A DNA stretch of 64,000 bases from JBEKTY01 sp049515555 (GCA_049515555.1 JBEKTY010000015.1:41425-105424), one strand, 5' to 3'; counted from the first letter of the stretch, positions 43,894-53,216 are shown. Program-made: numbers and translations. The notes: generated by a model not told the origin, from the letters alone.

Positions 43894-46800
43894 TCATGCC
43901 CGCTTCACAAGCGATAGGACGACGATGAGGCCGTCCTGCTGGAGTCGCCAGAGCATGATTGCATCGCTCCGGACTTCCGGAAAGCGGTCGGCCAAGGGGC
44001 CGCTGAGCACTGCGGCAGCGGATATTTTCTCTAAATGACCTTGCACGATCTTGGGAGGGAAAAAGGGGACAGGCACCATTTGCCGGAACGGCCCGGAGGG
44101 TGCTTCGCACAAATGGTGCCTGTCCCCTTTTTCCCACGGCTGGCTTTGCTGGGAGCCGCTCCCCTCGTTGCGGGCCAACCATTTGACCACAATGTCTGCG
44201 GGTCGTGGGGCGGCCCCGATACCCAGCGCCTTGGCGACCGACTCCTTGACGCACCAGAGCGTCGTCCGCGCCGGCGGCCGCTCGGCGTCGGGGAGGCCGT
44301 CTAGCCATTGCCGCTCCGCCGGGCTAAAGGCGATCTCATCAAACCCGCTTTCCAGAGGGCGAAGCACCTCGGCATCGATGCCCATCGACAGGCCGGCCGG
44401 GAGGTAGGCGGCGGCCGCGGCGGCGGAGCCGGAACTGTGCGTCAAGCAGATGCTGGGAGGGAAAAAGGGGACAGGCACCATTTGCCGGAACGGCCCGGAG
44501 GGTGCTTCGCACAAATGGTGCCTGTCCCCTTTTTCCCACACGTAAGCTCGACCTGGACAGACCGCTAACGGCCGCCCGTGATCATCGTGGGCGATCTCGA
44601 CGTCGGCGGGGCAGAGCCACGGGCCGCCCCGCCGACGCAGTAGCGCCCGCACGGCGTCCTTGGCCGCGATCCGGCCCGCAAGCCAATCCAAACGCCGCGC
44701 CGGCTCAACAATGTCTTTCCACTCCGCGCGCTCCCGGCGGCTGAGGACCAGGTGGGCCAACACCCGCTCCCACAGCCGGTCGTGATCCTGCAGGTCCGGC
44801 GACGCCGGGTGGAAGAGGCAGACCTGGGTCTGCTCGGCTCCCGCGGGCGTGCCGGCAATCTCGGGGCAATCGAGGCTCAAGAAGCCCTCGCGCGGGTTGC
44901 AGAGGAGGTCTTCAAACTGCTTGGTCATCGGGAAGCGGCGGTCCCACCAGCCGCTGAGGCGGCAGTGCAGGCGGCCGTCGTCGCCCAGCACGTCGATGTC
45001 GGAGCGGATCAGCCGGTCCTCGACCAGGACAATGCGGGCCCGGCACTCGCCCGTGGCCGGAGCCCGCAGGCCGGGGCCGAACACATCGAGCGATTCCAGG
45101 CGGAAGGGGAACACGTGGAAGCCGTCGGTGAGATGCTCCGCCGCCCAGTAGGCAATGACCTGCCCGGCCGCGTCGAGCAACACGGGATCGCTGAGCAACA
45201 GGGGGTCCGGCAGGCCGTCGAACAGCGTGTCGGCGGGCATGGCGCGGAGCGTGGCCGTCGCCCCGTCTTCCGCCCACTCGTCCATCGACGCGACGGCCTG
45301 CAGCGCGGGGCCATGAAACATGAAACCACCGTAGAGTTCCCGGCCGCTCCATTTCGAGGGCCGGGGCGCGGTCAACGGCAGCGGATCGGCCGGCGGCGCT
45401 GTGGGGTAGGCCGCGGCAAACTCCGCCACTCCCTCGACGATGGGCAAACCCGGCGCAATGCTTTCCGGATTCGACTCCGCCAGCTCGCGGAGCTGCACGC
45501 GGATGGAATGCCCGGGGCCGTCTTCCGCCTCGGCGACGACCTGCAGGGCCCGCTGCCCGTCGTCCAGTCCGATCCAGCGGTAGGCGCGGATGTTCGTCAT
45601 TCGCACAAGGTGTTCGCCCGGCGCCAACAGCGAGGCCGCCTGCGCGAGGATCTCCATACTGAAGGTCAAGGGAACCACGGCCAGGCCGGCCAATTCGGGA
45701 TCACAGCAGGAGACCTTGCCTCCCAGCACGTGATCGCGGAGAAAACCATCCTTGCACAGTGCAAGGCGGCAGACGGCGACCGCACGCCGAGCCGAGAGCG
45801 AAAGCACCTCGTGGACTAGCGGCAACGGGCGACTCCCCGCCTCGGCAACCGGTGCCGCGGCATAGGGCTTGGCATCGCCGCGGGCGAAGCGGGCCAAACA
45901 GACTTCCTCCTGGGTCTTGACGAACTCCTGCATGGTCTGCATGTAGTTGAGCATGGCCTGCAACCGGCCGTCGCCGGCGACCTCCGCGTGGGACGGCTCG
46001 GGCGGTGCCGTTTCGGAAGGCCCCCGGCCCGTGGCAAGGGCGCCGAGTCGGATCCTCGGCAGCAGCCGCGAGATTTCCACGGAGCGATCGGGCGGCGCGG
46101 CGGGCGCGGGTTCCCACGGCCCGGCGGTCAGCTCCAGGCGGCGGCACGCGCGGTGGACGTAAAGGAAGGCCGGATCGAGCGGAACATGGTGGGCGAAGAG
46201 CAGGGCCACCAGGTGTGCGAGCTGGGTCAGATCGCTCCGCCGGGCCACATTAGCCGCCACGGCCAGGTGGGGCTTGCCCTTGAGCACGTCGGCGACGAAA
46301 GCGGTGAGGTGGTTTCCCGGCCCCACTTCCACGAAGATGCGGATGCCGGCCTCCGCCATGGCCTCGACCGTCTCGCGGAAGCGGACGCGGCGGGCCCATT
46401 GCGCGACCGCCATTTCCCGGACGGCCGCCGGTTGGCCGGGATAGAGGCCGGCCGTCATGCACGAGAACACGTCGATTTGCGGCGGGTGGAACTCGACCTG
46501 GCTGAAGTGCTCGGCCAGGGCCGCGCGGACCGGCTCGAACCAAGGCGTGTGGTAGGCCCGATCGAACGCCAGACGCTGGCACAGGCCGCCCTGGCTGCTT
46601 AGGACACGTTCCGCGCGGTCGGCGGCCGCCGCCGTGCCGCACAGCACGTACTGGTGCGGACAGTTGTCCATCGCCAGGTACAGTTCGTCAGGGCACTCCT
46701 CGACCAGCCGCAGCACGCTCTCGCTCGGCACGCCTCCCACGGAGAGCAGGACCCCCTTGGCAATCCGGCCCTCGGCGGCCAGTCGTTGATACACGCCGTT

Positions 46801-48897
46801 GACTCCGACGATGAAATCGATCAGCCGGCCCTCGTCGCCGAGGTCGAACACGCCGGCCGCCATGAGGGCCGAATATTCTCCGGTGCTGTGCCCCACCAGG
46901 GCATCGGGGCGGATCTTCAGGCCGCGGACCATGGCCAGCATGGCCTGGGTGGCGGCGAACAGCGATTCGGCGGCCGTGTCCATGGCCCACAGCAAGTCGT
47001 CGCCGGGGGCCGGCTCTTCGGTTGGAAACACGGCATGGCTGGGCAGATAATCGCGTCGCGGTGCGAAGGCCTGATCCACCAGGTCGAACGCCGCGCGAGC
47101 CTCCGGGAAGTGCATGGCCAGCCCGGCCATCATGCCCCGGTACTGGGAGCCCTCGCCGGGGAACAGGAAGGCTACCTTGCCCGTCTCGCCCAGCGGCTCG
47201 TTGAAGAAGTAGACGCCGCTCCGCTCCTGGATGCGGAGGCAACGGGGATCTTGCAGGCAGCCGGCGGCGTAGTCCAGCTTCCGCCGTAGATCGGCCTGGC
47301 CGTCGGAAACCGCCGCCAGCGTCCAGTCGGCCTTTCCGGGCCGGGTATTGAGGGTGTAGGCCAGGTCGCCCAAATCCGGCCCGCCATCGGCGGCCAGCCC
47401 CCCGGCGACTTGCCGAATCTCGCCGGCAAGCTGCTCCCGTGATTCGCCGCGGAACAGAAAGACTTCGCTAGCCGGCCAACTGTGGAGGTTGACGCGGGCC
47501 GCTTCGTCGCCGGGGTGCTCCTCCAGCAGGGCGTGGGCGTTGATGCCGCCGAACCCGAAGGCGCTGACCGCGGCGCGGCGCGGCTCGTCGCGGCCGCGAA
47601 TCCAAGGCCGGGCGGCGGCGCACACGAAGAAGGGCGTCTCTTCCAGCCGCAGCAGCGGGCTGGGCCGCTCGCAACCGATCATCGGCGGCAGCAGCTTGTG
47701 GTGGAGGGCCAGCGCGGCCTTGATCAGTCCGGCGATTCCCGCCGCCGTGAGGAGATGGCCGACGCTGGACTTCACCGTGCCCAAGGCGCAGGTGGGCCGC
47801 CCGCCGCGGCGCGGTCCGAAAACGTCGGTCAAGGCCTGGATCTCGGTCAGGTCGCCCAGCGGCACGCCGGTGCCGTGCGCCTCGATCAGGCCCACGCTGT
47901 GGGGATCGACGCCGGCGGCTTCGTAGGCGCGGCGAACGGCCAGGGCTTGCCCCTCGCGGCGGGGAGCCAGCAGGCCCTGGGCGCGGCCGTCGCTGGCGAT
48001 GCCCACCGACTTCAGAAGCGCATAGATCCGGTTGGCCGACTGCAGGGCGTCCGAGCGCCGCTTGAGTACGACCACCCCGATGCCTTCGCCCAGCAGGGTG
48101 CCGTCGGAGGCGGCGTCGAAGGGCCGCAGGGCCCCGCTCCGGGACAAGGCGTTGATTTGCGAAAAGACCATCAGGATGGGCGGCGGAAGCGAGGCGTTGA
48201 CTCCGCCCACGAGGGCCATGTCGCACTTGCCCGCCCGAAGGTCGGCCATGCCCGACTCGACTGCCAAAAGCGATGAGGCGCAGGCCGCGTCCACGATATA
48301 GGCGGCGCCCATGAAGTCCAGCCGATTGGCGATCCGGCCGGCCAGCACGTTGGGGATCATGCCGGGCACCGTGTCGGCGCTGAAGGGCGGCAGGCAGTCT
48401 TTTAGTCGGCGTTTTATGGCTTGCAGCTCGGCTGGGGAATACTCGGGGTGCAGCTCTCGCAAGACGTCGAGCGTCTGCTCGACGACCACGCCGTGCTGAA
48501 ACAAGTTCGTCACGCCCCGGTTGATGTACGTCCCGCGGCCGAGAACCACCTCGACGCGCCGCGGATCGACGCTGCCGGGTGAGTAACCGGCGTCGACAAG
48601 CGCGTCGCGGGCCACCCGCAAGGTGAGGAAATGGTCCGGCTCGCCCCCGTCCAGGGCCTTGGGCATCACGCCGAACTCGAAGGGGTCGAAGCGTGCCAGG
48701 GGGCCCAGGTAGCCGCCCCGGACGCAATACGTCCGATCGTTCCCGGTGGCGGCGGGATCCAGGTACTTCTCGGCTTCCCAGTCGGCCGGCGGGTCGCCGA
48801 TCGCGCCCCGCCGGGCGACGATGTTCTGCCAATACTGCCGGAGGTTGGCGGCTCCGGGGAACAGGCAGGCCATTCCCACAATGGCTATATCTTCCAC
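43894..48897 (-). CDS. PUFA-synthase-like protein: KS-AT-DH-phosphopantetheinyl transferase
   Basis: I start it at GTG 48897 (VEDIAIVGMACLFPGA) because GGAGG lies 9 bases upstream and the KS begins there; the frame is open further, but only over the ketoreductase gene. The 1667-residue protein has KS (1-450) with Cys206 (DAACASS), EAHGTG and SVGH; AT (590-900) with Ser671 (GHSTGEY) and YHTPWF; a linker helix near 980 (TMQEFVKTQEEVCLARF); and a PUFA-type hot-dog dehydratase (1050-1330) with His1056 (FLRDHVLGG) and VVPLTFSMEILAQAA. A Sfp-type phosphopantetheinyl transferase follows (1400-1667) with GIDAE and WCVKESVAKALG. Two palindromic elements are inserted in frame in the transferase (about residues 1454-1480 and 1588-1622). 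The transferase should activate the carrier proteins of the system. It is the last gene of the five-gene unit. Confidence 0.93.
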   Translation of the reverse strand: MEDIAIVGMACLFPGAANLRQYWQNIVARRGAIGDPPADWEAEKYLDPAATGNDRTYCVRGGYLGPLARFDPFEFGVMPKALDGGEPDHFLTLRVARDALVDAGYSPGSVDPRRVEVVLGRGTYINRGVTNLFQHGVVVEQTLDVLRELHPEYSPAELQAIKRRLKDCLPPFSADTVPGMIPNVLAGRIANRLDFMGAAYIVDAACASSLLAVESGMADLRAGKCDMALVGGVNASLPPPILMVFSQINALSRSGALRPFDAASDGTLLGEGIGVVVLKRRSDALQSANRIYALLKSVGIASDGRAQGLLAPRREGQALAVRRAYEAAGVDPHSVGLIEAHGTGVPLGDLTEIQALTDVFGPRRGGRPTCALGTVKSSVGHLLTAAGIAGLIKAALALHHKLLPPMIGCERPSPLLRLEETPFFVCAAARPWIRGRDEPRRAAVSAFGFGGINAHALLEEHPGDEAARVNLHSWPASEVFLFRGESREQLAGEIRQVAGGLAADGGPDLGDLAYTLNTRPGKADWTLAAVSDGQADLRRKLDYAAGCLQDPRCLRIQERSGVYFFNEPLGETGKVAFLFPGEGSQYRGMMAGLAMHFPEARAAFDLVDQAFAPRRDYLPSHAVFPTEEPAPGDDLLWAMDTAAESLFAATQAMLAMVRGLKIRPDALVGHSTGEYSALMAAGVFDLGDEGRLIDFIVGVNGVYQRLAAEGRIAKGVLLSVGGVPSESVLRLVEECPDELYLAMDNCPHQYVLCGTAAAADRAERVLSSQGGLCQRLAFDRAYHTPWFEPVRAALAEHFSQVEFHPPQIDVFSCMTAGLYPGQPAAVREMAVAQWARRVRFRETVEAMAEAGIRIFVEVGPGNHLTAFVADVLKGKPHLAVAANVARRSDLTQLAHLVALLFAHHVPLDPAFLYVHRACRRLELTAGPWEPAPAAPPDRSVEISRLLPRIRLGALATGRGPSETAPPEPSHAEVAGDGRLQAMLNYMQTMQEFVKTQEEVCLARFARGDAKPYAAAPVAEAGSRPLPLVHEVLSLSARRAVAVCRLALCKDGFLRDHVLGGKVSCCDPELAGLAVVPLTFSMEILAQAASLLAPGEHLVRMTNIRAYRWIGLDDGQRALQVVAEAEDGPGHSIRVQLRELAESNPESIAPGLPIVEGVAEFAAAYPTAPPADPLPLTAPRPSKWSGRELYGGFMFHGPALQAVASMDEWAEDGATATLRAMPADTLFDGLPDPLLLSDPVLLDAAGQVIAYWAAEHLTDGFHVFPFRLESLDVFGPGLRAPATGECRARIVLVEDRLIRSDIDVLGDDGRLHCRLSGWWDRRFPMTKQFEDLLCNPREGFLSLDCPEIAGTPAGAEQTQVCLFHPASPDLQDHDRLWERVLAHLVLSRRERAEWKDIVEPARRLDWLAGRIAAKDAVRALLRRRGGPWLCPADVEIAHDDHGRPLAVCPGRAYVWEKGDRHHLCEAPSGPFRQMVPVPFFPPSICLTHSSGSAAAAAAYLPAGLSMGIDAEVLRPLESGFDEIAFSPAERQWLDGLPDAERPPARTTLWCVKESVAKALGIGAAPRPADIVVKWLARNEGSGSQQSQPWEKGDRHHLCEAPSGPFRQMVPVPFFPPKIVQGHLEKISAAAVLSGPLADRFPEVRSDAIMLWRLQQDGLIVVLSLVKRA
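44031..44135. repeat. palindromic repeat family A, copy 3, in frame inside the PPTase domain
   Basis: The core 44057-44135 is identical in arms and centre to copies 1, 2 and 4. The left extension CTAAATGACCTTGC starts at 44031. The extended element is 105 bases, exactly 35 codons, and is read on the minus strand as WEKGDRHHLCEAPSGPFRQM... followed by KIVQGHLE. The reading frame of the host gene continues on both sides with phosphopantetheinyl-transferase-like sequence. Confidence 0.93.
44459..44537. repeat. palindromic repeat family A, copy 4, in frame inside the PPTase domain
   Basis: The 79-bp core has arms at 44459-44484 and 44512-44537. It interrupts the transferase between GRAYV and ICLTHSSGSAAAAAA, where homologues run straight from one strand to the SLSHS-like motif. 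It is read in the same frame and orientation as copy 3 (WEKGDRHHLCEAPSGPFRQM...). Confidence 0.93.
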
Positions 48898-50783
48898 GGC
48901 CCGCCTCCGATAATCACTACCACGTCTCCTTTCGCGCCGTGTTGGATCTCCTGGAGGAGCGCACGGCAGCCGTCCTGCGGAGGAATCATCTGGATTCCGC
49001 GCAGCGCCAGTTGCTCCCTTGCGCCGGGCGTGAGCATGCCGGTGCCCAGCCAGGGGCCCCAGTTGATGGCCCGCACCAGGGCGGGAGTTTGCCCGTCGAG
49101 ATGGCAGGCGAGGCTGTTGACCACCTCGTTGGCGGCGGCGTAATCGGCCTGGCCCTGGTTTCCGCAGAGGCCCGACATCGACGTGAAAAAGACGACCAGC
49201 CGCAGCGATTCCTTCCGCAGACTTCGACACAGAATGAAGGCGCTGTCGGCCTTCGTATCGAAGACGCGATCGAACGAATCGGCCGGCTTCTCTTCCAGCA
49301 ACCGATCTTCGATGATGCCCGCGCCGTGGATCACACCGTCCAGCCGGCCGTGCACCCGGTAGACTTCGTCGATGAGCCGCGACAACTGTTGTTCGTCGGC
49401 TACGTCAGCCTGATGATAGTGGACGGTGGCGCCCAGGGCCCGCATGGCCTGTACGTTGCGGCGGATCTGGCGATCCTTCATGAGTCGCCGGTAGGCCTTC
49501 TCGAGGCGTGGCAAGGCGCAACGGCCGCCGGGTGAGCGGAAGCGACGGGCCAGAAGCGTCTTGATCTCTTCCGGCGCGGTGAGGCCCGCCGTGTCGGCCG
49601 GCTCGCTCGGTTGCGGAAACGGCGATCGGCCGGCCAGAACCAGCGTGGGCCGATATGTGGCGGCGATTTCCCGGGCCGCCTCGGCCGTAATGCCCGAAGC
49701 GCCCCCCGTGATGAGCACCACCGACCGGGAATCGATCAGGCCGGGGTCGCCGCCCTCGGCCGGCAACGGCACGGGTACGGCGCGATACACGATCCGGCGG
49801 CGACGGCGGTATCCGACCTCGATCGAGGAATCGCCGGCCGCCATCTCGTCGCGCACCTGGGCGGCGAGTGCTTCCGCGGAATCGCCGAGGTCCAGGTGGA
49901 CGGTGCGGCAGCGGACGCCCGGCCACTCGACGGCCGCACACTTCAGCAGACCTGCGATTCCCGTCTGCCCCACGCTGAAGTCGGGCGGGCAGGTGCGGTC
50001 GGCCATGGCCGTGGCCGCGACGAGCCAGGCCCCCGGCCCGCTGGCGGCCGCCCGCAGATCCGGGGCCAGCCCCTTCGCCAGGTAGAAAAGGCTCTTGACC
50101 GACATGCGAAGGCCGCGTCGCCAGCCGGCAAGGTCCAAGCTATCCCAGGGCGTGTCGCAGGCCAACGGCAGCAGGTGTACCAGGCCCACAACCGGCGGCC
50201 GGCCGCGGCGGACTTCGGCCAAGGCCCTGGCGACGGTGCTTTCGCTGGTCAGGTCCGCGGGGATGAAACCGTCTTCCGTGCTTGTGGCCTGCGGATCGTG
50301 GCCCAGGCGGATCGCGCTGGCGCCCAGGCGGGTCAATTCCCCGGCCAGCGCCCGGGCCACGCCGTGGCCGTCGTCGGAAATGAGGAACAGCCCGCCCGCG
50401 GGCACCTGGAGCGGTTCTCCCAGGGCCGGCCCAGGCTCGGACCGTAACACGAAACGGGGCAAGAGCCGCGCAGATTCCCCGCTCCGCGCGGCGCCGAACG
50501 GGCTTTGCGCCTGCCCGGCAGTGACTTGTGGTGCAGGCCCCGTACCGGCCCCGGCAGCCGGGACGGCTACACCGCCGCCGCGCGGAGTTGATTGGAGACA
50601 GGCCCTTTCCATCCGCGCGAGCATGACCCGTTCCTGCGCGGAAAGAAACTGTCTCATCAGCCGCTGATATTCGCGCATGAGTTGAGCGGCGTCAGCGGCA
50701 GAAGCGCCGCGCGACTCGATTCCGGGCCGCAACGGGCCGCCGCGGGCCTCCAGTCCGGACGTAGGCGGGTCACTCGGGGTCAT
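48885..50783 (-). CDS. PUFA-synthase-type ketoreductase (SDR) with N-terminal helix
   Basis: From ATG 50783 the protein is 632 residues; a start seven codons of frame upstream (50801) is possible. An N-terminal helical segment (QLMREYQRLMRQFLSAQERV) matches helices in the two partner KS-AT proteins. Residues about 110-340 are a degenerate Rossmann subdomain (GGLFLISDDGHGVARALAGE). Residues about 350-610 are the catalytic SDR domain: VVLITGGASGITAEAAREIA, then GVIHGAGIIEDRLLEEKPAD, Ser in FFTSMSGLCGN and Tyr in GQADYAAANEVVNSLA. This is the layout of ketoreductase domains in PUFA synthases (PfaA C-terminus), here as a separate protein. Its 5' end overlaps the preceding CoA-transferase by 14 bases and its 3' end overlaps the KS-AT-DH-PPTase start by 13. 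Confidence 0.9.
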   Translation of the reverse strand: MTPSDPPTSGLEARGGPLRPGIESRGASAADAAQLMREYQRLMRQFLSAQERVMLARMERACLQSTPRGGGVAVPAAGAGTGPAPQVTAGQAQSPFGAARSGESARLLPRFVLRSEPGPALGEPLQVPAGGLFLISDDGHGVARALAGELTRLGASAIRLGHDPQATSTEDGFIPADLTSESTVARALAEVRRGRPPVVGLVHLLPLACDTPWDSLDLAGWRRGLRMSVKSLFYLAKGLAPDLRAAASGPGAWLVAATAMADRTCPPDFSVGQTGIAGLLKCAAVEWPGVRCRTVHLDLGDSAEALAAQVRDEMAAGDSSIEVGYRRRRRIVYRAVPVPLPAEGGDPGLIDSRSVVLITGGASGITAEAAREIAATYRPTLVLAGRSPFPQPSEPADTAGLTAPEEIKTLLARRFRSPGGRCALPRLEKAYRRLMKDRQIRRNVQAMRALGATVHYHQADVADEQQLSRLIDEVYRVHGRLDGVIHGAGIIEDRLLEEKPADSFDRVFDTKADSAFILCRSLRKESLRLVVFFTSMSGLCGNQGQADYAAANEVVNSLACHLDGQTPALVRAINWGPWLGTGMLTPGAREQLALRGIQMIPPQDGCRALLQEIQHGAKGDVVVIIGGGPWKI

Positions 50784-51984
50784 AGGCAGTGCCAACCTCA
50801 TCCTCAGAGAGTCGGGGAAGATCGGCGGCCGGGCGTCCGAGACGACCGCCGATGATCTGCTCGTTGTGCTCGCCCAAGTTCGGCCCCCGCCGTTGCACGC
50901 GGCCCTTGCCGTCGCTGAGCCGCACGCAGAGGCCCGGCAGCGGCTTGTCCGTCCCGCTAACCTGGTCGGCGAAATACCCGCGCGCCGCCAGGTGCGGATC
51001 GGCGCCCAACTCCTGCACGTTGAAAACCGCCCCGGCCGGTATCCCCTGCTCCTGAAGCCGCTGCATGGCCTCGACATGGGTCCTCGGCCGGGTCCAGGCC
51101 TCGATCTCGCGATCGAGCTGATCGTGGTTCTCCTGCCTGGCCGGGTTGGACGCGAACCGCGGGTCGTGCCGCCATTCGGAGTGCCCCAGCACGTCGCACA
51201 GCCGCTCCCACTGCCCTTGCGATCGCACGGTGAGCGTTACCCACTTGTCTTCCCCGAGGCAAGGATAGCAGCCCTGCGGCGCGAAGCACCGGTGCCGGTT
51301 CCCCAGCCCACGGGGGCAAGTGCCGTTGGCGGCGAATTCCAACAGGTGCTCGCCGATCAAGGCGTGGGTGATGAACTCCAGTTGTGAGAAATCGATGTGC
51401 TGTCCCCGGCCGGTCCGCTGGCGGTGCACCAGCGCGGTCATCACGGCACACGCCCCGCCGACGCCGTTCACCACGTCCATTTCGCGAATTCGCTGACACG
51501 CGCCGCCGTCGGCGTAAGCCGTCAGGTTCTGGATGCCGCTAACCGCCTCGAGGACGCCGCCGTAGGCCGGGAAGGCCGCGTCGGGGCCCGTGCCGCCGTA
51601 AGCCGGCATCGAGAGCATGATGAGCGAAGGGTTGATCCGCGAGAGCTCCGCGTAGCCCAGCCCGAGCCGCTCCATCACGCCGGTCCGCCCGTTCTCCGCC
51701 ACGACGTCGGCGCCGGCCGCCAGCTCCCGGAAAATCTCGTGGTCCTTCGGCCTTTTCAGGTCCAAGGTAATGCCGTACTTGTTGCGATTGACTTGGAACC
51801 AGAACGGCTGGCGGTCATAGGCCCGGTCTTCGGTGATGCCGCCGCGGAAGAGCCCCAGCCGGCGGGGATACTCGACGAGGATCACCTCGGCGCCGTAGTC
51901 GGCCAGCAGCCGCGTGCAATGCGGCCCCGCCCAGTCGTGGGTCAGGTCGATCACGCAAATGCCGTCCAGCGGCGGTGGATTCAT
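50770..51984 (-). CDS. family III CoA-transferase (CaiB/BaiF), catalytic Asp present
   Basis: The start at ATG 51984 overlaps the TGA of the preceding gene (TGATG). The 404-residue protein begins GICVIDLTHDWAGPHCTRLL and carries the sequence REMDVVNGVGGACAVMTALV, in which Asp170 aligns with the acyl-enzyme Asp of formyl-CoA transferase, followed by RTGRGQHIDFSQLE. Family III enzymes move CoA between carboxylic acids. Here it may supply a CoA-activated starter or extender, or transfer the finished acyl chain. It is adjacent to a paralogue lacking the Asp, so the pair may be one heteromeric enzyme. Confidence 0.9.
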   Translation of the reverse strand: MNPPPLDGICVIDLTHDWAGPHCTRLLADYGAEVILVEYPRRLGLFRGGITEDRAYDRQPFWFQVNRNKYGITLDLKRPKDHEIFRELAAGADVVAENGRTGVMERLGLGYAELSRINPSLIMLSMPAYGGTGPDAAFPAYGGVLEAVSGIQNLTAYADGGACQRIREMDVVNGVGGACAVMTALVHRQRTGRGQHIDFSQLEFITHALIGEHLLEFAANGTCPRGLGNRHRCFAPQGCYPCLGEDKWVTLTVRSQGQWERLCDVLGHSEWRHDPRFASNPARQENHDQLDREIEAWTRPRTHVEAMQRLQEQGIPAGAVFNVQELGADPHLAARGYFADQVSGTDKPLPGLCVRLSDGKGRVQRRGPNLGEHNEQIIGGRLGRPAADLPRLSEDEVGTAYDPE

Positions 51985-53174
51985 CAGACGACTCCTTCCG
52001 CGCGGAGGCTTTCCAGTTGCGCGTCGGAATACCCCAGCAGTCCGCCGTAGACGGCCGTATTGTGCTCGCCCAACAGCGGGGCACGTTGCGCGGTCCAAGG
52101 CGCATCGGGGAGCTTGAAGGGCGGCCCGCAGTACGCATGGCGGCCGGCGACGGGATGCTCGACGGCTTGGAAGAATTGCCGCGCGCGATGCTGGGGCGAG
52201 TCGAAGACTTCGGCGAATTCGGCCAGGTATCCGAAGGCCATGCCGCGCTCCAATCCCGCCCGGCAGACCTCCTTCTTCGTATGCCTGTCGAGCCACGGCT
52301 GGATCAAGGCGTCGATTTCCTGGCGGTGCTGCACGCGGTCGCGGACGTGCCGGAACTTGCTCTGGAGCAAGCGGGGCTCCTCGAAGATGGTCGCGCCGCG
52401 GGTCCAGTGGCGGAAGGGGGCCCCGACGACCACGGCGTATCCGTCCTCACAGCGGTACAGCCCCCAGGGAGCGAAGGCGTGGGCGCCCCGTTTGGCCACC
52501 TTTCCCCGCTGGAGGAAACCGGCCATTCCCGTTTCAACCTGGTCGATCGAGCTCTCGAAAATGGAGATCTCGACCTGCTGTCCCGCTCCGCTGCGATGGC
52601 GCTGGAAGAGGGCCATGAGGATCGCGGCGTAGGCCCGCGCGCCCGCCGTGTACTGGCAAACGGCCGGGCCGGCCGCCAAGGGCGCCCGCCGGGCCTCGCC
52701 CGTGGCATACATTCCGCCGCTCATGGCGTAGAACTGCATTTCCTCGGCCTCGTAGTCCCGGTAAGGGCCGGTCGATCCGAAATTCGACACCGCGGCGATC
52801 ACCAGGCGCGGGTCGAGGGCCCGCAGTGTCGGGCCATCCAGGCCCAGCCCCGGCACTTCCCGCGGCGGGATACTGTGGACCAGCACGTCGGTGCTGTTCA
52901 GCAGGGCCTTGAGGATTTCGCGGCCTGCGGGCGTCCGGAAGGCAAGAGTGACGCTTTTCTTCCCCGTATTCAACCATAGAAACGGGATGCTGCGTTCCGG
53001 GTCCTGGACCCCGCCGGCGTAAGGCCCCGCGCCCCGCGCCGGATCGCCGGCGCGGGGTGGCTCGATCTTGATGACCTCGGCGCCGAAGCCGGCCGCCAGC
53101 TTCGTGCAGTAAGCGCCGGCGATCTGCTCGGACAGATCCAGGATTCTGATCCCGCTTAAGACTGCCTGGGTCAT
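51984..53174 (-). CDS. family III CoA-transferase paralogue, catalytic Asp replaced by Gln
   Basis: The 396-residue protein is full length and clearly of the CaiB/BaiF family (GIRILDLSEQIAGAYCTKLA; GFGAEVIKIEPP; RHRSGAGQQVEISIFES). At the position of the catalytic Asp, aligning AAGPAVCQYTAGARAYAAIL to the GxxxxDxxxG pattern, I read Gln174. It may therefore be a structural or binding subunit of the neighbouring CoA-transferase. A wrong manual alignment is possible. It is preceded by a gap of 100 bases from the NMO-KS-AT-ACP gene that contains an 8-bp hairpin. Confidence 0.88.
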   Translation of the reverse strand: MTQAVLSGIRILDLSEQIAGAYCTKLAAGFGAEVIKIEPPRAGDPARGAGPYAGGVQDPERSIPFLWLNTGKKSVTLAFRTPAGREILKALLNSTDVLVHSIPPREVPGLGLDGPTLRALDPRLVIAAVSNFGSTGPYRDYEAEEMQFYAMSGGMYATGEARRAPLAAGPAVCQYTAGARAYAAILMALFQRHRSGAGQQVEISIFESSIDQVETGMAGFLQRGKVAKRGAHAFAPWGLYRCEDGYAVVVGAPFRHWTRGATIFEEPRLLQSKFRHVRDRVQHRQEIDALIQPWLDRHTKKEVCRAGLERGMAFGYLAEFAEVFDSPQHRARQFFQAVEHPVAGRHAYCGPPFKLPDAPWTAQRAPLLGEHNTAVYGGLLGYSDAQLESLRAEGVV

Positions 53175-53197
53175 GTCGTTTCCCGCCTCTCTGTATT

Positions 53198-53216
53198 CCT
53201 CACGCTCCGCGTGAGG
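53198..53216. repeat. short hairpin in the gap after the NMO-KS-AT-ACP gene
   Basis: CCTCACGC and GCGTGAGG form a perfect 8-base stem with loop TCC. No T-tract follows in either direction, so termination is doubtful. It could lower expression or stabilise mRNA between the first and second genes of the unit. Confidence 0.4.

Noticed and set aside
44035..44568. short plus-strand frames running through the family A elements (sequence FAQMVPVPFFP)
   Set aside because: The palindrome reads similarly on both strands, so such frames arise automatically; they have no start signals and are overlain by the PPTase gene.
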